Shown here: in pieces, positions 24,469 to 33,190 of the stretch
Numbering within the stretch: position 1 is the first letter of the stretch
Layout of the letters: the number at the start of each line of letters is the position of its first letter
Assembly: GCA_025618425.1 (NCBI GenBank)
Contig: CM046838.1
Span: 3,415,715-3,479,714 of the forward strand
Source: Heliocidaris tuberculata
Taxonomy: Eukaryota; Echinodermata; Echinoidea; Camarodonta; Echinometridae
Reading direction: 5' to 3'
DNA: 64,000 nt
Notes under the pieces: generated by a model
The model's database searches: none
The model's input: the letters and a program-made list of their open reading frames with translations, nothing else
Told to the model about the DNA's origin: nothing
Made by a program: the position numbers and the translations under genes

Positions 24469-27400
24469 CGAGAGAGAGAGAGAGACAGAGAACAAAAGGG
24501 GAAATAAAAAGATCATGACACAAAGATGACAGGACAGAGCTATATGCTTAATCCCAATTGATGAAAAGTAGAAAGTAGTACATTGTAGTGACCCACCCCC
24601 CCAACCACCCCCATACCATTCATACGTCAGTGCTCATAAGATACTTACAAAATAGTAGTATCTCATGAATGTATATTGCAGATAGTCTCAAGACTTACCA
24701 AGACGAATAGCCAAAATGTCCAAGAAACCAAGGAAATCTACAATGAATATTGAAACCTAAAAACAAAGTGCAAAGTCTAATCATGCGAAGAAAGATAGAG
24801 ATATCGGGGCTCACGCGCCCTCTATTGGTGCTTTTAACTAGTCCGTGTGGTTATCAACAAGTTTCGTTTTCAGTTTGCGAAACAAGCCCAAAACTAGGAA
24901 GAATTGAAAAAAAAACAAAAAAAAAACACACAATTCTCGAAATACTGTTTCATAACCACAACTATTTTTTTAAAAAATACATTTACTGAGAGGAAATTAT
25001 ACGGAAATGACCCATATTTTGTCATTTTCGTTTCTTTTTGCACACAACACGACGTAAATTGACGCTATTACAAGCGGTATGTAGGCCTGCTCACAGGTAA
25101 TCAATTATTGAGTATGAGTTAATAAGTAGTTGTTTTTTTTATGAGAAATAACGAATGCAGGCCTGTTTTAAAAGAGAAAATTCACATCTTAAAGTGGCAT
25201 TAAACTGGTAGAACTTGGAAAGCGCCATCTTACAGTGACTGCTAAATTAAGTATATATAATTTGAAAATTAATTGCATTTTATTTTTAATTTTGACAAAC
25301 AGCTTGTTTGGATAAAAGGCACACTTATATTTAAAACTACTATTTTTGATTTTGCAAATGTGGAAAATTTCCTACAGGTACATTATAAGCTTCTAGAAAC
25401 TAGACACTTTTCAAATCGTGTTAAAAGATAGCGCCATTATAGGAGCTTCAGTTTACTGTCACTTTAATACTAGATTTATTTTCTCGTTTATTTTTGCCCC
25501 GTTGCTTCATTGGCCCCGTTGCATAAAACTTACCATTGATCATTGATGGTAACTTCCATTTATAAACCTTGAATTTGATTGGCTGTTGATCAATGTTACT
25601 ATGGTAGTTACCATTGATGGCAGAGTTACCATTAATGGTAAGTTTATGCAAAGGGGCCCTGTTGTGTAATCCACCTTCAACTACTTAAATCATCCGAAGA
25701 GACAATTATGCCCTCGCCCTCATTAAAGGAGGCGGGTTAATGAACAGCTGCCGCAAAGCGGATAAAACCCTTGTTTGATAAAAGTAAACCATTCCAGTTG
25801 GAATTAATAGAATACTATGGACAACAAGATGATACAGGGAAATGGAGAGAATGGTTGTAAAATAGCAAAAACAAATTGAATGGAAGGAGGGAGGGATGGA
25901 AAAGAGAGAGGGGGGGGGGGGACAATGCAGACAAGGCGGGGACCATTTGCAGAGGTTAACATAACAAATTAAAGCTGAATTTGCAAAGCAGCTGTTACTA
26001 AATTAACATTTTCTCTAGAATGATTGTCGTATGAAAAGGTTATCATGGTCATGGAGAAGAGGCAACTACTTCTATGAAGAGTTTAATCATGTTAATTATG
26101 AAGATGCTAACATTTCGGGAATTTCTTGAATCCTGCGAGCGCCGAGATGGAGCTATATCAGCAGATCAGGGAAAATATCAGAGCGCTGTAAGCTATTATA
26201 AATATAATCATTAACTGAAGGCCTATAGCATTCAACTGTTCTACATGTATATCACATTAACGATCGCACCAGCCTCTCTCATGATAGCGTGGATGTTGTC
26301 ATAGCTTGCTCGCCACGTTTGCATCAAATTTCATGATGACATTTGAGCTACGCTAGAAATGCCTTACGTTTAAATTGTTGAATCAGTATCTGAACTCGTA
26401 CAATAATGAATATAATCATTCTCTACTTCTAAAAGTTCATGTTAGAAGAAAAAACGATTCAAAGGGAAGGTTGAGTTCTGGGAAAGGTGAAAAATAATTT
26501 CTGAGCTTTATCATTCCTTTTATGTCAATTTGGAAGAACAACATAGTAGAAATGTCCACTGAAAAAAATTGCTCCTCAAATGACCTCATATTCAAAATAT
26601 GACGAGAAATAACGGAAATGTTCGGACCGAACATCCATCATATCCATGCACATGTGCATGCAGTCCCATATACCCATTTCTGTGTGCAGTTCGTGTGCTT
26701 TTCAGCGAGAATGGGCAAATTTCTTATCATTTTGATGACTCCAAAACCTCGGAGTATACATCAATTTTTTTTGTAGACATGATCACCCTTTCCCAATTGC
26801 TTTGAGACAGTTTCTATTACAATGTAATCCCATGACCAGAACTCAACTTTATCTTTACTTTAACCCCATTTACTATGTGGGTAGAATAAAAGAAACCATA
26901 TCTCTGTGTATAGAGGTGCTTTTCACAATCACCAAAAATCATTTTCATACAGCATACGTGATTTCTCCGAGAACTTACTGGTTAAACAATCAAAAATACG
27001 TGATCCCCATTCATAATTCAAAATAATGACGGCCTTTCTCAAAATGGAAAAAAAAAAGAACTTTCGTATTTTTTTCAGAGTTTTTGTAATAATTCATTGT
27101 AATAAATCTTTGCATCAAAGCCCTCCATATTCAGTTTCGCAATTTGCATTTTATTCCTGTTATAATACCAAACCATTCAGATCATAAACGTCAACCATAA
27201 TGAAGTCGTCCATCTTGGATTATATCTTGTTTGTTAGTATTAAAGTAGGGAATTAATTTCCTGGTTAAAGCTTCATACTTGGACTATTTCTCTTCAGAGA
27301 GCCCCCTCAATCGAAACACACCTGCGTGCTTTAGGGCAATGAATACATCGGCTACACGAGCAAAATCGTCTCATCTCAACCTAAAAATCGTTATCGTACT

Positions 27401-30299
27401 GACACCTCACACTGCATAGATATCATAGAGTGGGGTGGGGCACAAACTGGGTACAAACTGCATTGACTGTAGTAGAATGTGGGTGAAGGCAAACTGAATG
27501 GGGGTACGGGGGGGGGGGCTAATTAGAATGTAGCATGGAGAGGGGGCACAAACTACGTAGAGTGTAAATTATCGGGGTGGAGGACAAACAGCACTGAATG
27601 TATATTTAGGGTAGGATCAAAATTGCGCAGAATGTAAAATGGGGTGGTGGGGACAAATTGCGCACAATAGAGTACCGAAGTCCTGACGTCACATTCGCTT
27701 GTCATCCAGGATACTGGTTCCAAACAACAGAGCCCGTGCATGAGGTTCACTGTGAAACCATTCAAGCAACGGGCTGGAGCAGGGCAAATTCAGTGTGTGG
27801 CGCTGTTGTGATCACCACGCCATTGTTTAGCTCAAAATTGTCTTGAACCAGCAACCTTGACAACTTCACAGGTACGACGTCACACTTCGGTACTCTATGT
27901 AGAATAATGGCGGGTTGTGGGTGAGAGACAAAATTTGACAAGAAATAAGAGAAAGGGGAGGTGCAGAAATAGCATAAGGATGGAGAACAGAAGGATAACA
28001 AGAAGCTGCAGTATAGGAAAAAAAGAAGTAAGAGTGAGAGGCAGGGGCAACAGACACAGGCAGAAAGACGAAGGGAGATGGGATCGAAGGAAAGGGAGAG
28101 AGAGAGAGAGAGAGAGAAATAGAGAGAGAGAGTAGGGGCGACCTCCAAACTAATCTCTAGTCTTGGCTCGACAAAAAGCTGAAACTCCAATATTCGCTCA
28201 TTTACTCTGTCAGTAAAACTAAACGAAACAAATATGCAAAGGCACGTGGCGCTTTCAACTTTCATCAGAATCAATTTAAAACAGAAAATCAACCACCTCG
28301 CCGGCTAAAATTCAAATAACCTATGTTCCCATATCCTTGTGCCCACAAGCAATGCAGTGTTGTTCATATTTCAATATCATTTACATTTCCTTTGGGGGAT
28401 TTTTTTTGCTGAGAGAAACGCCCTTCGCGAAAAACATGAAATTACGTTGTTTTGTAATAATGCTATCAAATTTGATAAGAATTACATTTCCCAAACCAAA
28501 CACGGTTAATATGTTCTTCTAGATTAATCATCTCGGTGTGAAAATGAAGATACAAATTTTCACCGTGCCCCCTCCCCCGACTAAACATAGTCTGCTTTTA
28601 GAAAAGCTGTACATGTAGTTCTGTGTCCATGAATATAATCAACTATAACGTAAACATATATCCACTGAGTCTGCACGCTCTGTTAATGACCCATCCCCTC
28701 CTTCATAAGAAGGCAAATCAATGGGCATGCATTATGGTTCAATAAATTGATTTGATTTGCACGAAGAAAATGCTTCTTTATATAGGCCCCAAGAAAAACA
28801 TGTATTTTTTTCTCTAGCCCTCTTGTCTATCCATCTCTCTCTCCCTCTCTTTCTCTCCTTCCCCTCGCCCTCCCTCTTTATCTCCCTCCCCCCCCCCCCT
28901 TCCTTGCACTCTTTCCTTTCAAGAATATTAATACGACTGTTTGTATTAGATCGTTTTCAGCAAAGGACAAGAACGAGAGGTTTGTGTCAGAGATCAGTGG
29001 CTTGTGTGTGCAAAGTTTTTGTCTAATATGAGAGCAAGGAGGTACTAGGCAAGCCTCGTACCTCCTTGATCACGTTGATCAGAGGAGAGTAACTTACCAG
29101 ACATACACCTTGGCATTAAACCAGCCACAAATACTCCATTTCCCTTACACCTAGGGTAACGTCATTTCCTCGTGAATCTAGACCCCGAGTGAGTCGATTT
29201 CTCTAAATTAAAGATTCCATTAGGCGAGCAATTGGAGACTCCTGACGAGTTATACAGACCTCTCGAATATTGAGAGGATCCAGTTTTTTGGAGCAGAAAT
29301 ATTAGAATGGGGAAAGAGGAATCTGATTAAAAGTTTTCCGACAATGTCGAGCAGAGGCCCTCCCCCGAAAAAGCAGAGTCTGAAAAAAGGGGTCTGAGGG
29401 TCTCAGGTTAGCATGTAATGACGAAAAAAAAAATGTTTTTCCTAATGGGTAATTGAAAAAATATATATTGTTTTACCGGTGAAGGGTCGGGCTTGGACAT
29501 GTGCTATTATCTGCCGCCCTTTTTTTTTAAACCAATGTTATTGTTTTTTACCTTATATATGTACACAGAAAGAAATGTAAAGTATATACTTACCTTTTAG
29601 AAAAATAATCAAATCAAATATATCTATAGTAAAGATAAGGAAAAGTGAGGAAAGATTCTCATATTACAGAGAGAGAAAAAAATCAACATTGTAAAGTTGA
29701 AATTAAGATGAAGATCTTTATCATTTAAGAAGCAGCGATAAGGGTTAATTGGACACAATCACTAAAATTTTCCGAAAAATGAAGACAGGGTGTCTACGCC
29801 CAAAACAGCCTCTCTATAAATGGTAGGTATGTTAGTCCAAGTCCAAGGGTCATATCAACATATCTAAATTGAGGGTTTCATTAGCATTATCTTCGTTTGG
29901 CAGAAAGTTAATGCCAACGGTCAAAACCACAGTTCTACCTACAAGTGCTACAACTATTTTGTTTATTACAAGTGTGAGAGACAAGAATTATGTGTTACGG
30001 TGTGTCTATATATATGCTCACTGCATTGAAGTCAAATGCATTGGGACAACTTCTCTTCATTTCCCTTCTTAGCACCTCTTAGGGCAAATAGCATTCCAAA
30101 ATCGCATGGCACCTGTAGTTTGGGTCAGTTTTTTTTTCCCCTTGTGTATGCACGCTCTATTTTTACCTTGTATTTTCGTACAATACCCGAGGACGTTTTA
30201 AACATCTACATCCTGCAAATCAATAAATAATTTCCATACATCGGATGTCTGAGTGCTACTAAGTACCTTGCAGGACGTGAGCTTCCGCCATAGCTTCAT
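12828..30299 (-). CDS. ST6GALNAC-like: ST6GalNAc-like alpha-2,6-sialyltransferase (whole coding region, six exons)
   Basis: This is a Golgi type II membrane enzyme that would transfer sialic acid from CMP-sialic acid to O6 of GalNAc (ST6GalNAc III-VI group). The join 30299-30267, 20870-20271, 17217-16963, 16479-16310, 14267-14160, 13206-12828 gives 514 codons with compatible phases and GT-AG boundaries throughout. Residues 1-15 are a basic cytoplasmic tail and 16-36 a signal anchor. Residues 37-211 form a variable stem. Sialyl motif L starts at C217 (CSQCALVSSSGHL … RMNSAPVRGYEEDVG). Motif S is near 358-377 (TWLSTGW … VCDK), motif III is YHYYE (398-402), and VS is H423…E428. At least seven N-glycosylation sequons suit a lumenal protein. 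Human ST6GalNAc V is 336 residues; the excess lies in the stem and a cationic tail (484-514). Assignment to this group is firm, but orthology to one vertebrate member is not. Confidence 0.93.
13207..14159 (-). other. Intron 6 of the ST6GalNAc-like gene
   Basis: 953 bp. It contains a stretch (about 13440-13625) resembling a transcript 3' end (AATGAATAAAAGAATAC… then A-rich), perhaps a retroelement tail, and a run of about 20 G at 14031-14050. Confidence 0.7.
14160..14267 (-). CDS. ST6GALNAC-like: ST6GalNAc-like, exon 5: sialyl motif S
   Basis: This 108-nt exon is too short for an ORF scan. The acceptor TCTCTTTTGTTACAG precedes 14267 and the donor TTGCAT|GTAAGC follows 14160; phase 2 in, phase 2 out. 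It reads QEARTWLSTGWMSMLYAVDV, then CDKVDIFGLVPENYC. This matches the vertebrate motif S region (TWLSTGW … LCDRINVYGMVPPDFC), including the Cys (C374) that bonds to motif L. The split codon to exon 6 reads AT|G (Met), where vertebrates have Arg. Confidence 0.95.
14268..16309 (-). other. Intron 5 of the ST6GalNAc-like gene
   Basis: 2,042 bp. It contains the hAT-like element at 15794-16049 and C and G homopolymers. GGGACCCGGGTGGTCCC near 14315 is a small palindrome. The frame at 14779-15066 (-) is not supported as coding. Confidence 0.8.
15794..16049. mobile_element. hAT-like non-autonomous element with perfect 8-bp target duplication
   Basis: The left end CAGGGGCGGCGCCAGGG and right end …GCGCCGCCCCTG are inverted repeats (12 bp perfect). 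TTTCTATT flanks both sides exactly (15786-15793 and 16050-16057). An 8-bp duplication and CAGGGG ends are hallmarks of hAT transposons. The 256-bp body is T-rich with a G run (16002-16012) near the right end and has no coding capacity. Confidence 0.88.
16310..16479 (-). CDS. ST6GALNAC-like: ST6GalNAc-like, exon 4: catalytic-domain middle
   Basis: The acceptor is TTTGTTCTTTCCCATCTAG and the donor CTCACTAG|GTACGT; it enters in phase 0 and leaves in phase 2 (170 nt). It encodes IIVPWLYNVKVNQATDMYYK … YPHVEFYLLTPDKMKIAESLFQTETGLT. The last part aligns with the vertebrate segment ending FK-x-ETG-K-DR just before motif S. The frame reads on into the intron as an apparent ORF to 16195, which should not be annotated. 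Confidence 0.92.
16480..16962 (-). other. Intron 4 of the ST6GalNAc-like gene
   Basis: 483 bp. CT-rich on the plus strand, which creates a false plus-strand frame at 16441-16779. Confidence 0.85.
16963..17217 (-). CDS. ST6GALNAC-like: ST6GalNAc-like, exon 3: sialyl motif L
   Basis: The acceptor CTTCGTCTTGTAG is followed by AAACTTCGAATGCG, and the donor is GCAGAAAAG|GTATCA; phase 0 at both ends, 85 codons. It reads KLRMRCSQCALVSSSGHLV … AEIDSYPCVLRMNSAPVRGY … DVGRRTTIRIMGHVNLKVL. This is the donor-substrate (CMP-Sia) binding motif L, with its conserved Cys, the Arg-Met-Asn and the RGY-x-x-DVG-x-R-T signature. Vertebrate ST6GalNAc V has a closely similar CALVTSSGHLL … IRMNDAPTRGYG. Sequons NTS, NAS and NLS are present. 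Confidence 0.95.
17218..20270 (-). other. Intron 3 of the ST6GalNAc-like gene
   Basis: 3,053 bp. It holds a (CAA)n tract at 18333-18365, a (CA)n tract near 18602-18620, a C run near 19124, and near 20150-20195 one end of a CAGTGACGGATCCAGG-type element. That end explains the false minus-strand frame at 19908-20189. Confidence 0.8.
18333..18366. repeat. (CAA)n microsatellite
   Basis: About eleven CAA units. Translated, it gives poly-Gln at the end of a spurious plus-strand frame. Confidence 0.95.
20271..20870 (-). CDS. ST6GALNAC-like: ST6GalNAc-like, exon 2: signal anchor and stem
   Basis: The acceptor is TTTCTATGTCTCTTCCAG and the donor ACCAATGAG|GTAAGTA; both ends are phase 0. The 200 codons encode TRSR followed by the 21-residue membrane segment FVLLTFWYTMIAISVSLLYTL (split here as FVLLTFWYTM and IAISVSLLYTL). 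A polar stem region follows, containing a near-pure run of about ten Glu (residues ~143-152, from a CTT/CCT-type repeat at 20441-20480), one NAT sequon and TPPPEVEGYYNIQTNE at the end. The stem does not resemble vertebrate stems, except that EGYYNI precedes motif L as a GY-containing segment does in ST6GalNAc V. The open frame continues past the donor to 20211, but that part is intron. Confidence 0.9.
20932..20968. repeat. (GA)n microsatellite
   Basis: Pure GA run lying 60 nt upstream (in transcript sense) of the exon 2 acceptor. Confidence 0.95.
22453..22495. repeat. Perfect 14-bp GC-rich hairpin
   Basis: GCTCGCGCGGAACC (22453-22466) is exactly complementary to GGTTCCGCGCGAGC (22482-22495) across a 15-nt spacer. 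It stands out from the AT-rich intron. Confidence 0.85.
22655..22790. repeat. Three imperfect ~45-bp tandem units
   Basis: Each unit reads approximately AATCATTGTAT…AACAGAT…AAATCTGAAATCGTGT. Confidence 0.6.
23325..23602. mobile_element. CAGTGGCGTAGCG-ended foldback element
   Basis: The left end CAGTGGCGTAGCGACGGGGG and right end CATGCTACGCCACTC are inverted repeats. A C run (23363-23375) and A/G-rich interior follow. It belongs with the other G-run elements of the window. Confidence 0.65.
24290..24490. repeat. GTAGCGTAGCG-type element end followed by GA/GT microsatellites
   Basis: GTAGCGTAGCGAGGGGGGGG begins at about 24292. (GA)n follows at 24402-24427, (GT)n at 24428-24464 and (GA)n at 24471-24487. 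No right-hand partner end was found. Confidence 0.6.
24699..24737 (-). CDS. ST6GALNAC-like: Possible in-phase 39-nt microexon of the ST6GalNAc-like gene
   Basis: Between TTCATTGTAG and a strong GTAAGTCT donor lie 39 nt. They read I-S-L-V-S-W-T-F-W-L-F-V-L, phase 0 at both ends. That phase matches the end of exon 1 and the start of exon 2, so inclusion or skipping both keep the frame. Inclusion would add 13 hydrophobic residues before TRSR and the main membrane segment, giving a 527-residue form. Exon 1 joined directly to exon 2 already makes a normal type II anchor. It is therefore either a cassette exon or a chance ORF between cryptic sites. Confidence 0.4.
25189..25467 (+). mobile_element. 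MITE family C (TTAAAGTG ends), copy 1
   Basis: It begins TTAAAGTGGCATTAAACTGG and ends GTTTACTGTCACTTTAA. GCGCCATCTTA near the left end and GATAGCGCCATTATAGG near the right end extend the inverted symmetry. The body (GACAAACAGCTTGTTTGGAT…) is shared with 56609-56918. Confidence 0.75.
25512..25658. mobile_element. MITE family B, copy 2
   Basis: It runs from GGCCCCGTTGCATAAAACTT to …AGTTTATGCAAAGGGGCC and has the same internal GATTGGCTGTTGATCAATGT segment as the copies at 2313 and 35403. Confidence 0.85.
26461..26858 (+). mobile_element. MITE family A, copy 2 (uninterrupted)
   Basis: Same ends and body as 1718-2494, but lacking both nested elements. It therefore preserves the two empty sites (CATAGTAGAAATG near 26548 and CATGACCAGAACTC near 26831). 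Confidence 0.85.
27667..27898. mobile_element. 232-bp MITE with ATAGAGTACCGAAGT ends
   Basis: ATAGAGTACCGAAGT (27667-) is the inverse of ACTTCGGTACTCTAT (-27898), with TGACGTCAC just inside on both sides. Non-coding. Confidence 0.75.
29035..29068. repeat. Perfect 11-bp hairpin with secondary inner stem
   Basis: CAAGGAGGTAC (29035-29045) is exactly complementary to GTACCTCCTTG (29058-29068). The spacer TAGGCAAGCCTC contains AGGC…GCCT. Confidence 0.85.
30267..30299 (-). CDS. ST6GALNAC-like: ST6GalNAc-like, coding exon 1 (start codon)
   Basis: The ATG is at 30299-30297, in the context AAAATGA, with tandem in-frame TGA codons a short way upstream. These decide the start. The exon encodes M-K-L-W-R-K-L-T-S-C-K, a short basic cytoplasmic tail, and ends CTGCAAG before a GTACTT donor (phase 0). 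It joins directly to exon 2 (T-R-S-R, then the membrane segment), or through the 39-nt microexon. Intron 1 is long (about 9.4 kb without the microexon). The link rests on phase, splice consensus and the fit to a type II anchor, not on sequence conservation. Confidence 0.7.
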
Positions 30300-30535
30300 T
30301 TTCAAGTGTAAACGGGTCCGTTGTTTTCATCAAGGCGCCAGTTTCACTGGTTCCTCTCCTAGTGGCAGCTTTAAATGCCTTTCTGTGGAGCACAGTATGT
30401 GTTCGAAGCCGGATTCATGTGTTAATTGGTCAATATCTTCGTGACGTCATCACGGAGGATGTTGCATCGGCTTGACAAAGAGTTATTTACACCATTGTAG
30501 AACGTCCAAGGAAGATCTAATGTAGCAGTCGAAAC
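30300..30535 (-). promoter_or_regulatory. ST6GALNAC-like: 5' UTR part of exon 1, with upstream ATGs
   Basis: A 3' splice site (TATATTTTGTAG) precedes 30535, so at least one more 5' non-coding exon probably lies further upstream. The UTR has several upstream ATGs. Four open very short frames that stop inside the exon. One at 30330 is out of frame and overlaps the main start by running past the donor. It has a weak context (T at -3), against A at -3 for the main ATG. TGACGTCA, a CRE-like palindrome, lies near 30442. The real transcription start is not identified. Confidence 0.5.
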
Positions 30536-31940
30536 CTACAAAATATAAGAATCAAGATTATTTGAAATGAAAATTAGAATTATGACAAAATGATTGCAAT
30601 AATATATACAAAATGTTCGTTGGAAGAAATAAGATCAAATCATGTGCTCTTGTAATAGACAAGGTTATTGACGCAAGCCTCTTTAAACTCGTCACGTATA
30701 ATACTTAACAAAAGTCGCTGCTGATCTAGGCCTAGCCTTCCCCAACATATTAACTACAAATCGCATTGAGACATACATGTAAGTATGTAATATGATATGC
30801 GCTATATAAGAATGGTTTATTATTCTTATCATTAAATCTTACTCAATGTACACTGACACTGATAAGATCAAGGAGTGATAACTCCTTGATAAGATGGATC
30901 CAACCAAACTAAATGCTAAATTACATAAAAGGTAAACAAAATAGCTTCTGGATAGAAATAAAGAATCTGAATAATTGTGTTACTGCTCTCTATTCGACTC
31001 CTATTCGAGTATGACCAAGCTATAGTACGCTACGCCCCCCCCCCCGAAAAAAAAAAAAAAGAATATGCCGATAGTAACCCGGAAAAGGCCCATCGTTTAA
31101 TCGTTTATTCCAGTTCAGATTGCTATCTAACTTGTAATAGATTCATAAGATTTCACGATAGCGATGTACGTGTAGTAAGATGGGTAGAAAAACTCACTAA
31201 GGTCTCAATACAATTGTGTAATATACAAAATTCTGCAAAGACCTTTTAATTATTCACTTTCTGATAGTACCAGCACGCAGCAAAACACAAGTGCACTTTG
31301 ATGCCAAAGTTACAGAATCATTTGGACACAAAGCCATGGAAAATTTGTTTTTAAAGGGTCATGGATAACTAATAATAATTGAACTTTTATTTATAACATA
31401 AGCTGGTATCCTTCTTGGTTATTACGATTGTTTCCTTTAGATTACTTGCTGTCTATATTGGTATTCTTTACTCTGAATGTTGGTGTAGTTAACTGTGTCC
31501 TCGCATAGTACATGCATCCATTTAAAGAGGGCCGTTAGACAAAAATGAGGATTATCGTTAAGGAACAACTACTATTAAATGTGCATAAAACAGAGTGATA
31601 TGAGCAGTGCATTTGCAATAAAAATCTCATTACTATAATGGATGATAGATAGTTGGGGGTTAGAAAGCTCTCAGATACAAGGCCGACATCTTGAGTCACT
31701 AATAGGCACTCTACACAGAGAATGCCCATCTGTACTTTATCAGGCCCATGACTATAGGACACCGTAACAAGCAATGGCAATAAAAATACTTCCTACGGTG
31801 TACAATGCCGTCCACTTTCAGATCGTTTACTTTCAACTTGCCGAGATTCAAAGCAGGAAAGTGCAGGATAATTCACGATTATCAAGTTAAAGCATCCACT
31901 TAAACACCAATTAAAAAGGATAAGGAAGTTAGCAACTTTT
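30536..31940. other. Non-coding, upstream of exon 1
   Basis: No exon or promoter can be assigned. TGCGCTATATAAGAATGG followed by TTATTATT near 30796-30825 resembles the 3' tail of a CR1/L2-like LINE fragment. Confidence 0.4.
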
Positions 31941-32551
31941 AAGGTTGGTCACAATCGGTCGTGCACCTCCTTGCGTGTGGTCTGCGGCTGATTTCGCAGA
32001 AAATCCTTGCGTCGCACGCACGGGTTTGCACGATTTTTCCAAGCACGTAGAAGCATGCACGACGCGCAAGGAGGCTGTTGGACATGCCCAGCAATCTCTG
32101 CCTTGACTACATGTTCTGATAAACGCACGTGACACGCGCAGCCATCATACTTCCGGCACGTGCTTCTTGCGACCATCGCACGGGCTCCTTGCGGAGGTCT
32201 CAAAAGCCCATGGCTTCATACGGAGCCGTGACATGTCGCGCGTCGGTTGCACGTCGGTTGCACTGTACGTTCACCTCAAGAGTTCTTGAGTTCTTCTATG
32301 CTCACAACTGATCGTGCGTGTTTTTGCACGTGCGTGTCCGCACTCTTCGATCGGCTGTGGGCCAATTTCTGCGATTTGTACGTCCTTCGTTTCTCATGGT
32401 CACAACCAGTCGTGCACTTCTCTGCATCTCCTCTTGGGCGTCTTGCACCCTACTCATTAACATACCCCCTATTACCTGCAAGAACTCTTGAGGGAACGTA
32501 CAGCCCTGTACTGGTACCGTGCAACCGACGTGCGATATGTCACGGTTCCGT

Positions 32552-32719
32552 GTGTGTGTGTGTGTGTGTGTAATTGGGTTTTTTACAGACGTGTATCAAT
32601 CAGATATGATTATTTACGTCTGGGACCGACCTTTAACGTCACCGAAAGACTCGAACCTGGGTCCGCTGAATCAGTTTATAACTTCCACTGTTAGCTGGAT
32701 TACAGGCGCGCACCACAAC
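32552..32719 (-). mobile_element. SINE with 7SL-RNA-like head and (AC)n tail
   Basis: On the minus strand it starts GTTGTGGTGCGCGCCTGTAA then TCCAGCTA, closely matching the 5' domain of SRP (7SL) RNA (GGTGGCGCGTGCCTGTA…CCAGCTAC). About 45 nt later comes CCCAGGTTCGAGTC, a pol III B-box-like sequence. An unrelated 3' part and (AC)n at 32552-32570 follow. GTTCCGT/GCTCCGT (32545-32551 and 32720-32726) look like target duplications. The inverted arm near 32230 carries the same site without the insert. A tRNA-type head is the alternative reading, but the first 25 nt fit 7SL better. Confidence 0.7.
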
Positions 32720-33060
32720 GCTCCGTATGGAGCCATGGGCTTCGTAAGACCTCCGACCGCAAGGAGCCTGTGCGATGGTCGCAAGGAGCAGGTTAATCAG
32801 AAAACGTAACCCCATCAGAGATTGTTGGACATGTCCAACAGCCTCCTTGCGTGTCCTGCATCCTCCTCCTACGTGCTTTGAAAATTCGTGCAGGCCTGTG
32901 CGTGCGACGCAACGATTTTCTGCGAAATCCGTCGCAGACCACATGCACGGAAGTGCAAGACCGGTTGTGACCACCCCTTTTAAGAGGGAGTATGTTAATG
33001 AGCAGGGTGTAAGACGCCCAAGAGGAGATACAGAGAGGTGCACGACTGGTTGTGACCATG

Positions 33061-33190
33061 ACAAACGAATTCAAATTAAAATTCAAATTCGTATTTATTT
33101 CATTTACAACAAAAAGAAAAGACAATGGCATTACAGATATCATTACAGAAAATATGAAAAATGTATGTACAAATTTATTTTTTTTTTCTT
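33061..33190 (-). mobile_element. Retroelement 3' tail fragment
   Basis: On the minus strand the sequence ends …GTAAATGAAATAAATACG, then ATTTGAATTTTAATTTGAAT, i.e. a polyadenylation-like signal followed by short tail repeats, as in LINE copies. It lies within the foldback arm. Confidence 0.4.

Larger units (their letters stand above)
20871..24698 (-). other. Intron between exon 2 and the possible microexon
   Basis: 3,828 bp if the microexon is used. It contains (GA)n at 20932-20968, small hairpins near 21645-21705 and 22453-22495, a three-unit ~45-bp tandem repeat near 22660-22790, and the element at 23325-23602. Confidence 0.5.
24738..30266 (-). other. Intron 1 of the ST6GalNAc-like gene (distal part)
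   Basis: 5,529 bp, containing several mobile elements listed separately (25189-25467, 25512-25658, 26461-26858, 27667-27898) and the hairpin at 29035-29068. No other exon could be supported. Confidence 0.5.

Noticed and set aside
27762..28292. 176-codon minus-strand frame
   Set aside because: Runs through a GA-rich repeat and a MITE end; Ser/Leu-rich with no domain or splice support.
29090..29160. Possible cassette exon in intron 1 ending at TCTG|GTAAGTT
   Set aside because: No convincing acceptor, and the frame has early stops.
32644..32690. tRNA gene suggested by GGTTCGAGTC
   Set aside because: No acceptor or T-stem pairing; it is the B-box-like part of the SINE.
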